Shown: one piece after another, positions 17,600 through 26,451 of the stretch
How positions within the stretch are numbered: position 1 is the first letter of the stretch
Layout: every line of letters starts with the position of its first letter
Assembly (NCBI GenBank): GCA_910586945.1
Contig: CAJULO010000002.1
Location: 120,367 to 184,366 of the forward strand
Length of the DNA: 64,000 nt
Direction: 5' to 3'
DNA from: an uncultured Christensenellaceae bacterium
Lineage (GTDB): Bacteria; Bacillota; Clostridia; Christensenellales; Borkfalkiaceae
The notes under the pieces: generated by a model
The model's input: only the letters and a program-made list of their open reading frames with translations
The model's database searches: none
What the model was told of the DNA's origin: nothing
Position numbers and translations under genes: made by a program

Positions 17600-18727
17600 A
17601 TGTCTAAAAATATAATCGTTTTTTTTGGTGGAATGTCTTGTGAAAATGAAGTATCCATCATTACGGGGGTAATGACGGCAAATTTATTAAAGCAAACGAA
17701 AAGGCTACAGGTATTCCCAATATATATAGCACAGAAAGGACAATTTTATACAGGTAAAAATATTTTACAAATTGAAAATTATAAGACGGATGCCTATCTT
17801 GATTTTACTGAAGTTTATTTGCAAAATGGATATATTTGGTATAAAAAAGGTAAACATTTTACGCAAGGCGAACGAATAGATGCTGCTATAAATTGTTGTC
17901 ATGGTACAGGTGGAGAAGATGGTATGGTAAGTGCTATTCTACACGCAAATGCTATTGCCAATCTATCTCCCTCCATGCTTGCATCTAGTGTGTATATGGA
18001 TAAGCTAACCACTAAAATTTTTGCTGAAGGATTACAAATTCCTATTTTACCTTATGTGACAATTCGCGAAGAAGATTTTATAAAGGCAAAAGATAAGTTT
18101 TTCCAAAAGATTGAAGAATTAGGATATCCAGTTATTTTAAAACCAAATTGTCTAGGTTCTAGCATCGGTATACAGGTGCTTTTAGATAAAAAACATGTTG
18201 ATGAAGCATGTCAACAAGCTTTTGCATATGATAGTAGTATTATTGTAGAAAAGTATTTGGTAGAGAAAAGAGAACTGAATTGTGCTTGTTATAGAAGCAG
18301 TCAAGGGGTTGTTACTTCCATGTGTGAAGAGCCAATGTCAAATGCAAGTATTCTTACTTTTACAGAAAAATATCTAGAGAATCAAAAGGATTCTAAACGG
18401 ATTTTTCCGGCAAATATTGATGCAGAATTACAAAAGGAAGTACAAAGTATAACAAAAAAACTGTATCAAAAATTAGATATGTGTGGTGTTGTGCGTGCTG
18501 ATTTTATTATCAGTAATGGTCAATTATTTTTCAATGAAATGAATACTGTACCAGGGTCTTTAGCGTGGTATCTTTTCTGTTCTAAACTTGAAGATTTTCA
18601 ATATATCTTATTAGATATGTTAGAAGTTGCATTAGATAGACATAAAAAAAGGAATAATAAAATATTATTGAGAAATAGTGGTATTTTAGAGTGTATACCC
18701 AATATGCATGGAGGAATCAAAAAATAA
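17600..18727 (+). CDS. ddl: D-alanine--D-alanine ligase
   Basis: A 375-residue ATP-grasp enzyme that joins two D-alanines for peptidoglycan synthesis. The N-terminus IIVFFGGMSCENEVSIITG matches the Ddl signature (SxEHEVS in most homologues; here CENEVS). The ATP-grasp core shows GYPVILKPNCLGSSIGI, IVEKYLVEKREL and the metal-binding FNEMNTVPGS near the C-terminus. ATG 17600 is chosen because AAAGGAG lies 6-7 bases upstream. A promoter-like region and terminators on both sides suggest an independent transcript. D-Ala-D-Ser or D-Lac specificity cannot be excluded from sequence alone. Confidence 0.93.
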   Translation: MSKNIIVFFGGMSCENEVSIITGVMTANLLKQTKRLQVFPIYIAQKGQFYTGKNILQIENYKTDAYLDFTEVYLQNGYIWYKKGKHFTQGERIDAAINCCHGTGGEDGMVSAILHANAIANLSPSMLASSVYMDKLTTKIFAEGLQIPILPYVTIREEDFIKAKDKFFQKIEELGYPVILKPNCLGSSIGIQVLLDKKHVDEACQQAFAYDSSIIVEKYLVEKRELNCACYRSSQGVVTSMCEEPMSNASILTFTEKYLENQKDSKRIFPANIDAELQKEVQSITKKLYQKLDMCGVVRADFIISNGQLFFNEMNTVPGSLAWYLFCSKLEDFQYILLDMLEVALDRHKKRNNKILLRNSGILECIPNMHGGIKK

Positions 18728-18754
18728 AAAGACTACAATAGTAGTCTTTTTTTT
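18727..18754 (+). terminator. Intrinsic terminator after ddl
   Basis: AAAAAGACTAC, AATA loop, GTAGTCTTTTTTTT. It overlaps the last base of the stop codon. Confidence 0.92.
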
Positions 18755-18778
18755 GACGAGGTAGCATAGACTATTGCT

Positions 18779-20239
18779 ATGAAAAAGGCATTTATATTTT
18801 ATGGAATTTTTACAGCGGTTACATTATTTTCGACAATACTATTGACGTGCATTGCATGTAACGCAAGGCGTGAAGAGACAAAATATTTAAATCATTATGG
18901 AATAGAGGCAAGACTGGAAGAAAGTGGTGTACTCTATGGTACAATGGAATTTATCTATTATAATCAAACGGATACTATCTTAGAATTTTTAGATTTTAAT
19001 CTATTTGGAAATGCCTTTCGGCAAGAGGCAAAATATAAACCCGTTGAGGAAAGCTATACACATCTAGCATATTATGCCGGGAAGAGTTATGGTGGTATGC
19101 AAATAGAGTCTGTACAAAATTGTAAAAGTTTTTCCATTGTTGGTGAAGATGAAAATATTTTGAGAGTGCATCTATCTACCCCTTTAGAAATAAAGCAATC
19201 GGTATGCATTGTAATAGAATATACGCTGCAACTTGCAAAAGTCAATCATAGAACAGGTATAACAGAAAAAGCAATCAATTTAGGTAATTTTTATCCAATT
19301 GTTTGCGTATATGAAAATGGTAAAGGATTTTTTGCATGCAATTATTATAGTAATGGAGACCCTTTTTATAGCGAAGTTGCAAACTATACTGTAAAACTCC
19401 ATTTACCGGATTGTTATGTTGCTGCAAGTTCAGGGGAATGTCTACAAAAAACTTCTGCATTAGGACAGAACATCTATCAGTATTCTTTATCGTCTGCAAG
19501 AGATTTTGCTATTGTGTTAAGTAAAAATTTTATGCTACAAAATAAAGATTTGCATGGTATACAATTACAATATTATTATTATCGAGACGAAAATCCACAA
19601 AAGACTTTGACATTGATTGCAGACTGTATGGAATATTTTACTAAAAGTTTTGGTGATTATCAATATACTACATATAGTGTGGTACAAACAGGTTTTTGCT
19701 ATGGAGGAATGGAGTATCCAGCACTAAGTATGATAAGTGATAGTTTGACAGAACGGGATTATTTGTATACTATTGTACATGAAACGGCACATCAATGGTG
19801 GTATAGTGCTGTTGGCAATAATGAAATTACAGAAGCTTGGTTAGATGAAGGATTGACAGAATATTCTACAGCACTCTTTTTTAAAAACTATGCTACATAT
19901 GCAATTTCCTACACAGAATTGATAGAGAATGCACGCATGGTATATAGAACATTTTATCAGTTGAATGCACAGCTTTCTGGCAGTGTAGATAGCTCTTTAA
20001 ATCGAAGCATTGATGCTTATGGACAAATAGAATATTATCTATTAAATTATGTAAAAGGTATGTTACTATACGACAATCTCAGTACTGTGATAGGGGAAAA
20101 AGGAGTATATAAAAGTTTACAAAAGTATTATCAACAGAATATGCATAAAATTGCAACTAAGGCATCGCTACAAGCTGCTTTTTCTAAGCGAGGACAGAAT
20201 ATAATTGAGAGCTTTGTAAATGGAAGTGTAGTGATTTAA
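18779..20239 (+). CDS. M1-family metallopeptidase, membrane-anchored
   Basis: A 486-residue gluzincin. An N-terminal hydrophobic segment (about 5-26) with a cysteine (TCIACN) may be a signal anchor or lipobox. A beta-sandwich region follows, then GGMEYP (equivalent to GAMEN), the zinc site HETAHQWW and EAWLDEGLTEYS that supplies the third zinc ligand and the catalytic Glu. The C-terminal armadillo-like part of large aminopeptidases is missing, as in many bacterial short M1 enzymes. The likely role is peptide trimming outside the membrane. The ribosome binding site is weak. Confidence 0.88.
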   Translation: MKKAFIFYGIFTAVTLFSTILLTCIACNARREETKYLNHYGIEARLEESGVLYGTMEFIYYNQTDTILEFLDFNLFGNAFRQEAKYKPVEESYTHLAYYAGKSYGGMQIESVQNCKSFSIVGEDENILRVHLSTPLEIKQSVCIVIEYTLQLAKVNHRTGITEKAINLGNFYPIVCVYENGKGFFACNYYSNGDPFYSEVANYTVKLHLPDCYVAASSGECLQKTSALGQNIYQYSLSSARDFAIVLSKNFMLQNKDLHGIQLQYYYYRDENPQKTLTLIADCMEYFTKSFGDYQYTTYSVVQTGFCYGGMEYPALSMISDSLTERDYLYTIVHETAHQWWYSAVGNNEITEAWLDEGLTEYSTALFFKNYATYAISYTELIENARMVYRTFYQLNAQLSGSVDSSLNRSIDAYGQIEYYLLNYVKGMLLYDNLSTVIGEKGVYKSLQKYYQQNMHKIATKASLQAAFSKRGQNIIESFVNGSVVI

Positions 20240-20351
20240 AATCTATACAAAAAGGAGTTAAAAATTGTAATAACTTTGTTACACATAAAAGGTATAATTT
20301 TCTTTATGAAAAAATGCTATATAGAGATAAAATTATAGACGCTTAAGATGC

Positions 20352-20391
20352 ATCAAGGGAGAGGAATACCTAGGTATTCCTCTCCCTTGAT
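20352..20391. repeat. 40-base perfect palindrome
   Basis: ATCAAGGGAGAGGAATACC is followed by TA and its exact reverse complement. It lies 11 bases beyond the stop of the converging FmdB-type gene and 112 bases after the M1 gene. It has a short T-rich tail on the plus strand only (TTTATT), so it could be a terminator for the M1 gene, but the long perfect symmetry is unusual. Confidence 0.7.
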
Positions 20392-20402
20392 TTATTCTAT
20401 AA

Positions 20403-20597
20403 CTAGCAACCGCTACAGGTAGAACATTTACCATTACATTTTTTACTTTTTTTACCAGTAGAAGAGTATACTGCACCCGACCATTTACGTTGAGACAGTT
20501 GACTACATTTTGGACATAACACTTCTTGCGTATGTTCTTGTACAAGTTCTTCAAATTCATAGTTACAATTTGAACAAAGATAATGCAATAATGGCAT
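20403..20597 (-). CDS. FmdB-type zinc ribbon protein
   Basis: 64 residues. The N-terminal MPLLHYLCSNCNYEFEELVQ and CPKCSQ form the CxxC...CxxC zinc ribbon of the FmdB/CxxC_CXXC_SSSS family. The C-terminus is a second cysteine cluster (CNGKCSTCSGC). These proteins are of unknown function and named for a formamidase regulator. The start has GGAGTTTC upstream on the minus strand. The next gene upstream on the same strand is a broken membrane gene. Confidence 0.85.
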   Translation of the reverse strand: MPLLHYLCSNCNYEFEELVQEHTQEVLCPKCSQLSQRKWSGAVYSSTGKKSKKCNGKCSTCSGC

Positions 20598-20606
20598 AGA
20601 AACTCC

Positions 20607-21329
20607 TTATTTATCTTTTGAAAAATATATTATTAAATTTCCTATTATAAGGGATTTTTTTATTATACTATGTAGGATATATTGTAAAACAAAAATGAGT
20701 GTTCCACAAATATGTAAAATGATATCAAGCATAGTATCTTGCACAGGGATGATATATTTCCCAGATGGAAGCAATACATGCTGTCCTTGTGCTGAGGTAT
20801 GGAAGATACAATCAGAGGCAAACTCAATGATTTCCCAAACTACCGCACTCAATGCTGAAAATCCGATAATAAAAAATAAAACTAAAATAGTGGATAAAGT
20901 GTATATTTTACTTATCCTACACAAAACATATACTGCTATATAACAAACTAAATAGCCAAAAGATGTATGTAAAAATTTATCCCATCAAAGATTGATATAG
21001 CAAAACTCTAAAGCATAAAAACCAAGTACGCTACCTAAAAAATGACTAAAAAATAAAAATATACTATAGAGTAGTATAAAATAGGATGGAATAAATTGTT
21101 TACAAAAAAGTATGGCAATTATACCTATAGCCCATAAAAATATATTTAAGCATTGCATATATATGTTTGAAGGTAATTGTATAGCTCCATATTTGTTATA
21201 AAGTAATAATACAAGTGCTATCAACAACATTGTACTATTAAAAATTAGTACAATAATCGTTAAACAGTCTTTTTTCTTATGGTTTTTGATAGAATTTTTC
21301 ATAATATTATTGTATACTTTCTTCTTCAA
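20607..21329 (-). pseudogene. DUF2238/YjdF-like membrane protein, broken by TGA
   Basis: A degenerate paralogue of the next gene. The N-terminal half (20985-21329) and C-terminal half (20607-20984) lie in the same frame and align along the whole intact neighbour. They are separated only by TGA at 20985-20987. The neighbour has SSNWWDKVMHT at this place; here the reading is INL-stop-WDKFLHT, so a tryptophan TGG became TGA. The remaining sequence has no other stop: FGYLVCYIAVYVLCRISK, then SALSAVVWEIIEF and VQDTMLDIILHICGT. It probably makes a truncated product unless suppressed. Confidence 0.88.
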
Positions 21330-21381
21330 AAATGTACCATAAGCATCAACTTATTTTTGCGTTTTTATATCAAAAAGATTT

Positions 21382-22233
21382 TTAGCATTGATTGCATTCA
21401 TTGCTAGAAACGGAAGTTTTGACTTTTTCTTTTACAAAACAATTTTTTGAAAATTCTTTTTTCATACCAGTCAAGAATAAAGATTTTTTAGTTGTTGCAT
21501 GTATAATATATTGTATTGCAAATATAGCTGTGCCAATCATATGCACAATGATATCCCCCATAGTATCATTTACAGTGATGATACTTATAGGTTTTCCAGC
21601 GCTATCTAGAATAAAATTACCAAATGCATCTCTAAGAAAAATTCTATCTCCTTGGCAAGATTCACCAAGCCAAGTGTCACTGCAGAATTCACAAATCTCC
21701 CAAACAACAGCAGTAAGAGCGGAAATGCCTATACAAAAAAATAGTATAGTAAGAGCATTTAGCTTTTCAATGCGTGCAATATGACATAGGAAAAATAGTC
21801 CAATTAAAGCTGCAAGATATCCAAATATAGTATGCATAACTTTATCCCACCAGTTGCTAGAGAGCATACCAGGTATAAAACGAATGTCGTAGACATCTAA
21901 TACAGTGCCCATAAAATGACTTAAAAATATAAAGGCAATATAAGGTATAATGATATAAATGCCCAAAAATTTTTTGCAAAAAAAGTGCATAATAAAAGGC
22001 AATGACCAAAAAAGTAATCCCAGTGATATAGCAGGGAATGATGGGCCAGCAAGTGTTGTTGTAAGACTAGAGTCAAATGCGTTATAGATGAACATCAAAG
22101 TGATAAATAATAGATGTACTATAAGCATACCACCGGAAAAGACGAGACATACCATACGAAGAATAAAGTCTTTATTATCATTTTGTGTAATAGATTTAGT
22201 TGTGTTTGGCTGTACTAATTTACTTTCTCTCAT
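21382..22233 (-). CDS. DUF2238/YjdF-like integral membrane protein
   Basis: A 283-residue protein with six or seven membrane spans. WWDKVMHTIFGYLAALIG, then SALTAVVWEICEF and VNDTMGDIIVHMIGT resemble the conserved H...G, WE..E and DT..D motifs of DUF2238 (YjdF) membrane proteins, whose function is unknown. A Cys/Asn-rich C-terminal tail ends in SNECNQC. It is transcribed before, and in tandem with, its broken paralogue. The family assignment is by motif and is moderate. Confidence 0.75.
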   Translation of the reverse strand: MRESKLVQPNTTKSITQNDNKDFILRMVCLVFSGGMLIVHLLFITLMFIYNAFDSSLTTTLAGPSFPAISLGLLFWSLPFIMHFFCKKFLGIYIIIPYIAFIFLSHFMGTVLDVYDIRFIPGMLSSNWWDKVMHTIFGYLAALIGLFFLCHIARIEKLNALTILFFCIGISALTAVVWEICEFCSDTWLGESCQGDRIFLRDAFGNFILDSAGKPISIITVNDTMGDIIVHMIGTAIFAIQYIIHATTKKSLFLTGMKKEFSKNCFVKEKVKTSVSSNECNQC

Positions 22234-22286
22234 AATATATATGATATATGATTTGGAAAAAAAATCAAACTTTTTGGAGTGTTTTT

Positions 22287-22550
22287 ATGAAATTGTTTGA
22301 AGAAATTGTAAATCGTATAAATTTTGACCCAGAACTCACACAAAATGGCACAAAAATTGTTTTGTATGGTAAAAAATTGGCATATTTTGAAAATGTAAAA
22401 AAAATTTTTGCTTTCAATAGCACGGAACTTGTTTTGTTGACTAAGGGCAACAAGGTGCAGATAATTGGAGAAAATTTAATGATTCAGCAGTATGGTGAAG
22501 GCGACTTATTGCTACAGGGAGATATGCATTCCGTTGCATTTGTGGAGTAG
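22287..22550 (+). CDS. yqfC: Sporulation protein YqfC (YabP family)
   Basis: 87 residues with the YabP/YqfC fold pattern: a beta-rich run (TKIVLYGKKLAYFENVKKI), then ELVLLTKGNKVQIIGENLMI and GEGDLLLQGDMHSVAF. YqfC is made under sigma-E in Bacillus and is needed for efficient sporulation. It lies two bases before yqfD, the conserved pair. The start at 22287 follows TTTGGAGTG; a longer start at 22248 is possible but unlikely. Confidence 0.88.
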   Translation: MKLFEEIVNRINFDPELTQNGTKIVLYGKKLAYFENVKKIFAFNSTELVLLTKGNKVQIIGENLMIQQYGEGDLLLQGDMHSVAFVE

Positions 22551-22552
22551 AG

Positions 22553-23458
22553 ATGAAAGCATTTTTTAGAGAAAAATTAGAATTAAAAGGTATAAGTCCT
22601 TTAATTGCATTAGACAAGCTTGTGCAACAAAATATTAAAGTATATAAGGTGCAAAAAAAAGATGTGCAAACTATTTTATTTGAAGTAAAATCAAATGAAG
22701 TGCAAAAAATTTTTGCTTTTTTTTCAAATTCATGCTATACTATCAAATGTATAGGAGAGAATTTGCCACAAAAAACAAGAAATTTTATTCTTTTTAGATT
22801 AGGTATTGTAATCGGTATATTTTGTTTTTATATACTTGCCTTTTGTAGTAATTTTTTTATTTTCAATGTCCATATTAGTGGTAGTGGAAGCGCCTATGCA
22901 ACAGAGGCGATGCAGATTTTAAAAGAGCACAATTTAAGACGGTTTACTGTATTAAATCGTGCAGCGATAGAGCAAGCAAAGACAGATATTATTGCACTTA
23001 CAGGGATTGAATATGTACAAATTGAAAAGCAAGGCACAGTATTATATGTAACATTGTTTGAAGCAGAAGAGAGTCAACCGATTGTGATGCAAAAGAACCT
23101 TGTTGCACAACATACGGGAATTGTTGAAAGTATGACTGTCTTGCGGGGTACAGCTACTGTGCAGGTTGGTGCATATGTAAAGAAAGGGCAAGTCATTGTA
23201 GCAGGACAATTTGTTGATAGTAAAGGAGAAGTCTATCAGACAAATGCCATTGCGCGTTGTACAATTGTACAGACTTTTCAAGCAGAGCATATCACAGATA
23301 CCAAGTCAAAAAAAGAAGAGAGTAAAGCAATTGCAAAGGCACATTTTGCAGTTGGTGGTATAATAATTGCAAAACAAGTGCAAATATTAGAAGAGAAAGA
23401 TAAAGTACGTTACATTGTAACTTTAACTGTGCGACACATTGAACAAATAAATTTATAA
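22553..23458 (+). CDS. yqfD: Sporulation protein YqfD
   Basis: 301 residues. A cytoplasmic N-terminal domain, one membrane span (about 83-103, VIGIFCFYILAFCSNFF) and an external POTRA-like region (FNVHISGSGSAYATEAMQIL, then NRAAIEQAKTDI) followed by VGAYVKKGQVIVAGQFVDSK define YqfD. It is shorter than usual (about 400 residues), lacking much of the C-terminal external domain. It belongs to the yqfC-yqfD-pgpH-ybeY-era operon; the phoH gene usually found after yqfD is missing. Confidence 0.88.
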   Translation: MKAFFREKLELKGISPLIALDKLVQQNIKVYKVQKKDVQTILFEVKSNEVQKIFAFFSNSCYTIKCIGENLPQKTRNFILFRLGIVIGIFCFYILAFCSNFFIFNVHISGSGSAYATEAMQILKEHNLRRFTVLNRAAIEQAKTDIIALTGIEYVQIEKQGTVLYVTLFEAEESQPIVMQKNLVAQHTGIVESMTVLRGTATVQVGAYVKKGQVIVAGQFVDSKGEVYQTNAIARCTIVQTFQAEHITDTKSKKEESKAIAKAHFAVGGIIIAKQVQILEEKDKVRYIVTLTVRHIEQINL

Positions 23459-23480
23459 TGTATGAAAGAAAGGAAGGAAG

Positions 23481-25049
23481 ATGCAAAATAATACAATATC
23501 GAATGAAAAGAAGAATTGGCAAATACATGCCATTAAAACAGCAAGACAAAAACAGAGAAAAAAAGATAAAAGACAAAATTGGAAAGGAAAGTTAACTTTT
23601 ATTCTCAATTTTGTAATTTTACTGGGAATTCTTATGCTTATTGTTCTCATCAATGGATATGGCAATAACACAAAGGAGTTCTTATTGCATTATTTAAAAA
23701 GCAAAGATTTTTATTTTTTAATAGCAAGTATGTTGATGCTATTTGGTGTATTGTATATGTACTACCAAATGGATAAAAAAGAATTTTTGCGTTCACCAAA
23801 AAATATATTTTTAATGTTTTGCATACTTTTTACATCAATCATCATCTGTTATATTTTTAGTAAATTTTTTGTTTTGTATGCAAGGCCTTGTTTACTACTT
23901 GCTATGCTTGCTACTGTTCTATTGAGTAAGCGTGAAGCAATCTTTTTAAATATAGTGTTTGCTTTAATGTTGTTTTGTATAGATAACTTTACAGCTATGC
24001 CAGAAGGTTTTTTTGTAACAAATGAATTGGCAATAGTCTTAAGTCCACTCATCACTTTTATTGGAGGGACATTTAGTATTTGCTTAATGGGCAATGCAAG
24101 TACACGGTTAAAAATACTAGTTGTTTCTCTCATTGCTTGTATACCTGTTATTGTGTTGGTATGTACATTAGAGTTTAAATTCAATGCAAACTTTTTTGTA
24201 AAGTTATCTTCTGCTGCCTTTTCAGGAATATTGTCTGGCATGTTTGCTTTTGTTTTACAAGCCTTGTTCGAATGGTTATTTAATAAAGTTACAATTTACC
24301 GTCTACGCGAGTTGACAGATAGTAATGCACCACTGATGAAAGAGTTGAAAGAGCGGGCAATAGGAACTTTTAATCATTCTATAATTGTAGCACATTTGGC
24401 AGAATCTTGTGCCATTGCCATAAATGAAGATGCTACTCTTGCTCGTGCTATGGCCTATTATCATGATGTTGGCAAAATGCATCAACCGGAATTTTTTACA
24501 GAAAATCAAAATAGTGGACGCAATCCACATGATGAAATTTTACCAGAATTATCAGTAGATATCATTCGTTCACATACAAAAGATGGATATCAACTTTTAA
24601 AAAAACATGGTCTACCAGATGTAATTGTGGATGCAACAGTACAGCACCATGGTACATTGCCCATCAAATATTTTTATGCTAAAGCAATGAAGATGACAGA
24701 TGGAGAAGTCAATATAAAAGAATATTCTTATAACGGAACAAAACCACAGACGAAATTGAATGCCATTTTAATGATTGTAGATGCAAGTGAAGCAATTGCA
24801 CGTAGTTTGACAGAGAGAAGTGCAGAGCGTGTTGAACAACTTGTGCGTGAAGTTATTGAAGAACGTATGCAACTTGAACAATTTGATGAATGTGATATAA
24901 CATTAAAGGAATTAAATATCATTAAAGAGACTATTGTTGACTGTCTAACAGGGGTATATCATGATAGAGTGAGTTATCCAAAAATAAATTTACCAACACC
25001 GGATATAATGCAAAAGCTTGAACAAGGTGGAGTGGACCAAAGTGAATAA
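23481..25049 (+). CDS. 7TM-HD phosphodiesterase (PgpH/YqfF-like), short form
   Basis: 522 residues. A basic cytoplasmic N-terminus is followed by one span (about 39-57), a short external loop of about 20 residues, a block of about seven spans (72-270) and a C-terminal HD domain with FNHSIIVAHLAE, AYYHDVGK and QHHG. PgpH enzymes hydrolyse cyclic di-AMP; the HD metal ligands are present. Full-length family members are about 700 residues with a large external 7TMR-HDED domain between span 1 and the others, which is nearly absent here. It overlaps ybeY by 8 bases. Confidence 0.88.
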   Translation: MQNNTISNEKKNWQIHAIKTARQKQRKKDKRQNWKGKLTFILNFVILLGILMLIVLINGYGNNTKEFLLHYLKSKDFYFLIASMLMLFGVLYMYYQMDKKEFLRSPKNIFLMFCILFTSIIICYIFSKFFVLYARPCLLLAMLATVLLSKREAIFLNIVFALMLFCIDNFTAMPEGFFVTNELAIVLSPLITFIGGTFSICLMGNASTRLKILVVSLIACIPVIVLVCTLEFKFNANFFVKLSSAAFSGILSGMFAFVLQALFEWLFNKVTIYRLRELTDSNAPLMKELKERAIGTFNHSIIVAHLAESCAIAINEDATLARAMAYYHDVGKMHQPEFFTENQNSGRNPHDEILPELSVDIIRSHTKDGYQLLKKHGLPDVIVDATVQHHGTLPIKYFYAKAMKMTDGEVNIKEYSYNGTKPQTKLNAILMIVDASEAIARSLTERSAERVEQLVREVIEERMQLEQFDECDITLKELNIIKETIVDCLTGVYHDRVSYPKINLPTPDIMQKLEQGGVDQSE

Positions 25050-25521
25050 ATTGTATATTGATTCTCAAGAAGAGTTAGAAAAATTGCATCTTTTAGAGCA
25101 AATTGTTTTACAAGATTTGGATATTGCAGTGGACTGTATTTGTGAATTATTATTTGTGAATGCCAAAGAGATGCAAGAGCTAAATAGAACAACGCGTAAT
25201 GTAGATAAAGTTACAGATGTATTATCCTATCCAACAATTGAGAATTTAAAAGAGAAAAAGATAGTAGCGGATGCTTTTTTCACAGATATGGAAGGGGACA
25301 AGCTCTCTATTGGAAGTATAGTCATCTGTAAGGAACAAATGCTAAAACAGGCACAGGAATATGGTATATCGCCGGAGAGAGAATTGTACTATTTAATTGT
25401 ACATGGTATATGTCATTTATTAGGATATGATCATATAGAAGAAGGGGATAGACAAGTTATGCGTACGATAGAAGAGAGAATATTAAATGCGATAGGCCTT
25501 GCGAAAGAAATCTATTTATAA
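25042..25521 (+). CDS. ybeY: Endoribonuclease YbeY, rRNA maturation factor
   Basis: 159 residues; zinc-dependent single-strand endoribonuclease for 16S rRNA 3'-end maturation and quality control. The zinc site HGICHLLGYDH is intact, and NRTTRNVDKVTDVLSYP matches the family. GTG 25042 is preferred because AAGGTGGAG lies about 10 bases upstream; TTG 25018 would add eight residues. It overlaps the phosphodiesterase gene and is followed by era. Confidence 0.93.
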   Translation: MNKLYIDSQEELEKLHLLEQIVLQDLDIAVDCICELLFVNAKEMQELNRTTRNVDKVTDVLSYPTIENLKEKKIVADAFFTDMEGDKLSIGSIVICKEQMLKQAQEYGISPERELYYLIVHGICHLLGYDHIEEGDRQVMRTIEERILNAIGLAKEIYL

Positions 25522-25538
25522 ACGGGTGGAGAAGAGTT

Positions 25539-26435
25539 ATGAGAAGTGGATATGTAGCATTGATTGGAAAAGCTAATGCTGGTAAAAGTACTTTAATGAA
25601 TGTTTTAGTGGGTGAAAAAGTTGCCATTGTATCTCCAAAACCGCATACTACACGCAACAGAATTTTAGCAGTTTGTAATATGGAGGAAGGACAAATTGTC
25701 TTTGTTGATACTCCAGGTATTTATAAAACTAAGACAGAGCTTTCAACAAGGATGATGCGTTCCACGGAGCTATCAGCAAAAGAAGTAGATATAATTGCCT
25801 ATGTTGTTGATGGACATAAACCATTGCAACAAGATGATATTGTATGTATGCAAAACTTTTTGCAAAATAAAATTCCAATGTGTATTCTCTATACGAAACT
25901 TGATATTTTACAACAGCAAAAATTGATTGAAGATAGTAAATTGTTATTTGAAGCAGGAATTACATGTCCACTTTTTCCGATATCTGCCCGAACAGGTAAA
26001 AATATATCTAAACTGAAAGAGAGTTTATTGCGTCTGTTACCAGAGCGAGAGAAAATATATGAAAGTAATATTTTAACGGATAAGTCAATCAAGTTTATGA
26101 TTGCCGAAATTATGCGTGAAAAAATTTTATTGAGATATCAAAAGGAAATTCCACATGGAATTGCTGTAGTGATACATCAATTTGAGCAAAATCAAAAAGG
26201 TATATATCTTATCAATTTAGATATTATTTGTGAAAAGCAAAATCACAAAGCAATTCTGATTGGAAAGCAAAGCCAAGCATTGAAGGAAGTTTTAAGTTTT
26301 GCAAGGCAGGATATGGAAAAATTGTTAGGGTGTAAAGTTTTTTTAACGGCATTTGTAAAAGTCCAAGAAAACTGGAGAGATAGAGAACATCTATTAAAGG
26401 AATTTGGATATGCATTGCTTGACGATAGATTATAA
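25539..26435 (+). CDS. era: GTPase Era
   Basis: 298 residues; ribosome assembly GTPase that binds the 3' end of 16S rRNA. G1 is GKANAGKST (usual GRPNVGKS; two conservative changes), the switch segment is PKPHTTRN, G3 is DTPGI, G4 is YTKLD (usual NKxD), and G5 is SARTG. The C-terminal KH domain is recognisable (KFMIAEIMREKILLRYQKEI). The altered G1 and the Tyr-Thr-Lys-Leu-Asp G4 box are unusual but keep the essential Lys, Ser/Thr and Asp. dgkA, cdd and recO, often in between, are not present. Confidence 0.94.
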   Translation: MRSGYVALIGKANAGKSTLMNVLVGEKVAIVSPKPHTTRNRILAVCNMEEGQIVFVDTPGIYKTKTELSTRMMRSTELSAKEVDIIAYVVDGHKPLQQDDIVCMQNFLQNKIPMCILYTKLDILQQQKLIEDSKLLFEAGITCPLFPISARTGKNISKLKESLLRLLPEREKIYESNILTDKSIKFMIAEIMREKILLRYQKEIPHGIAVVIHQFEQNQKGIYLINLDIICEKQNHKAILIGKQSQALKEVLSFARQDMEKLLGCKVFLTAFVKVQENWRDREHLLKEFGYALLDDRL

Positions 26436-26451
26436 AAATTTTTAAAAATTT

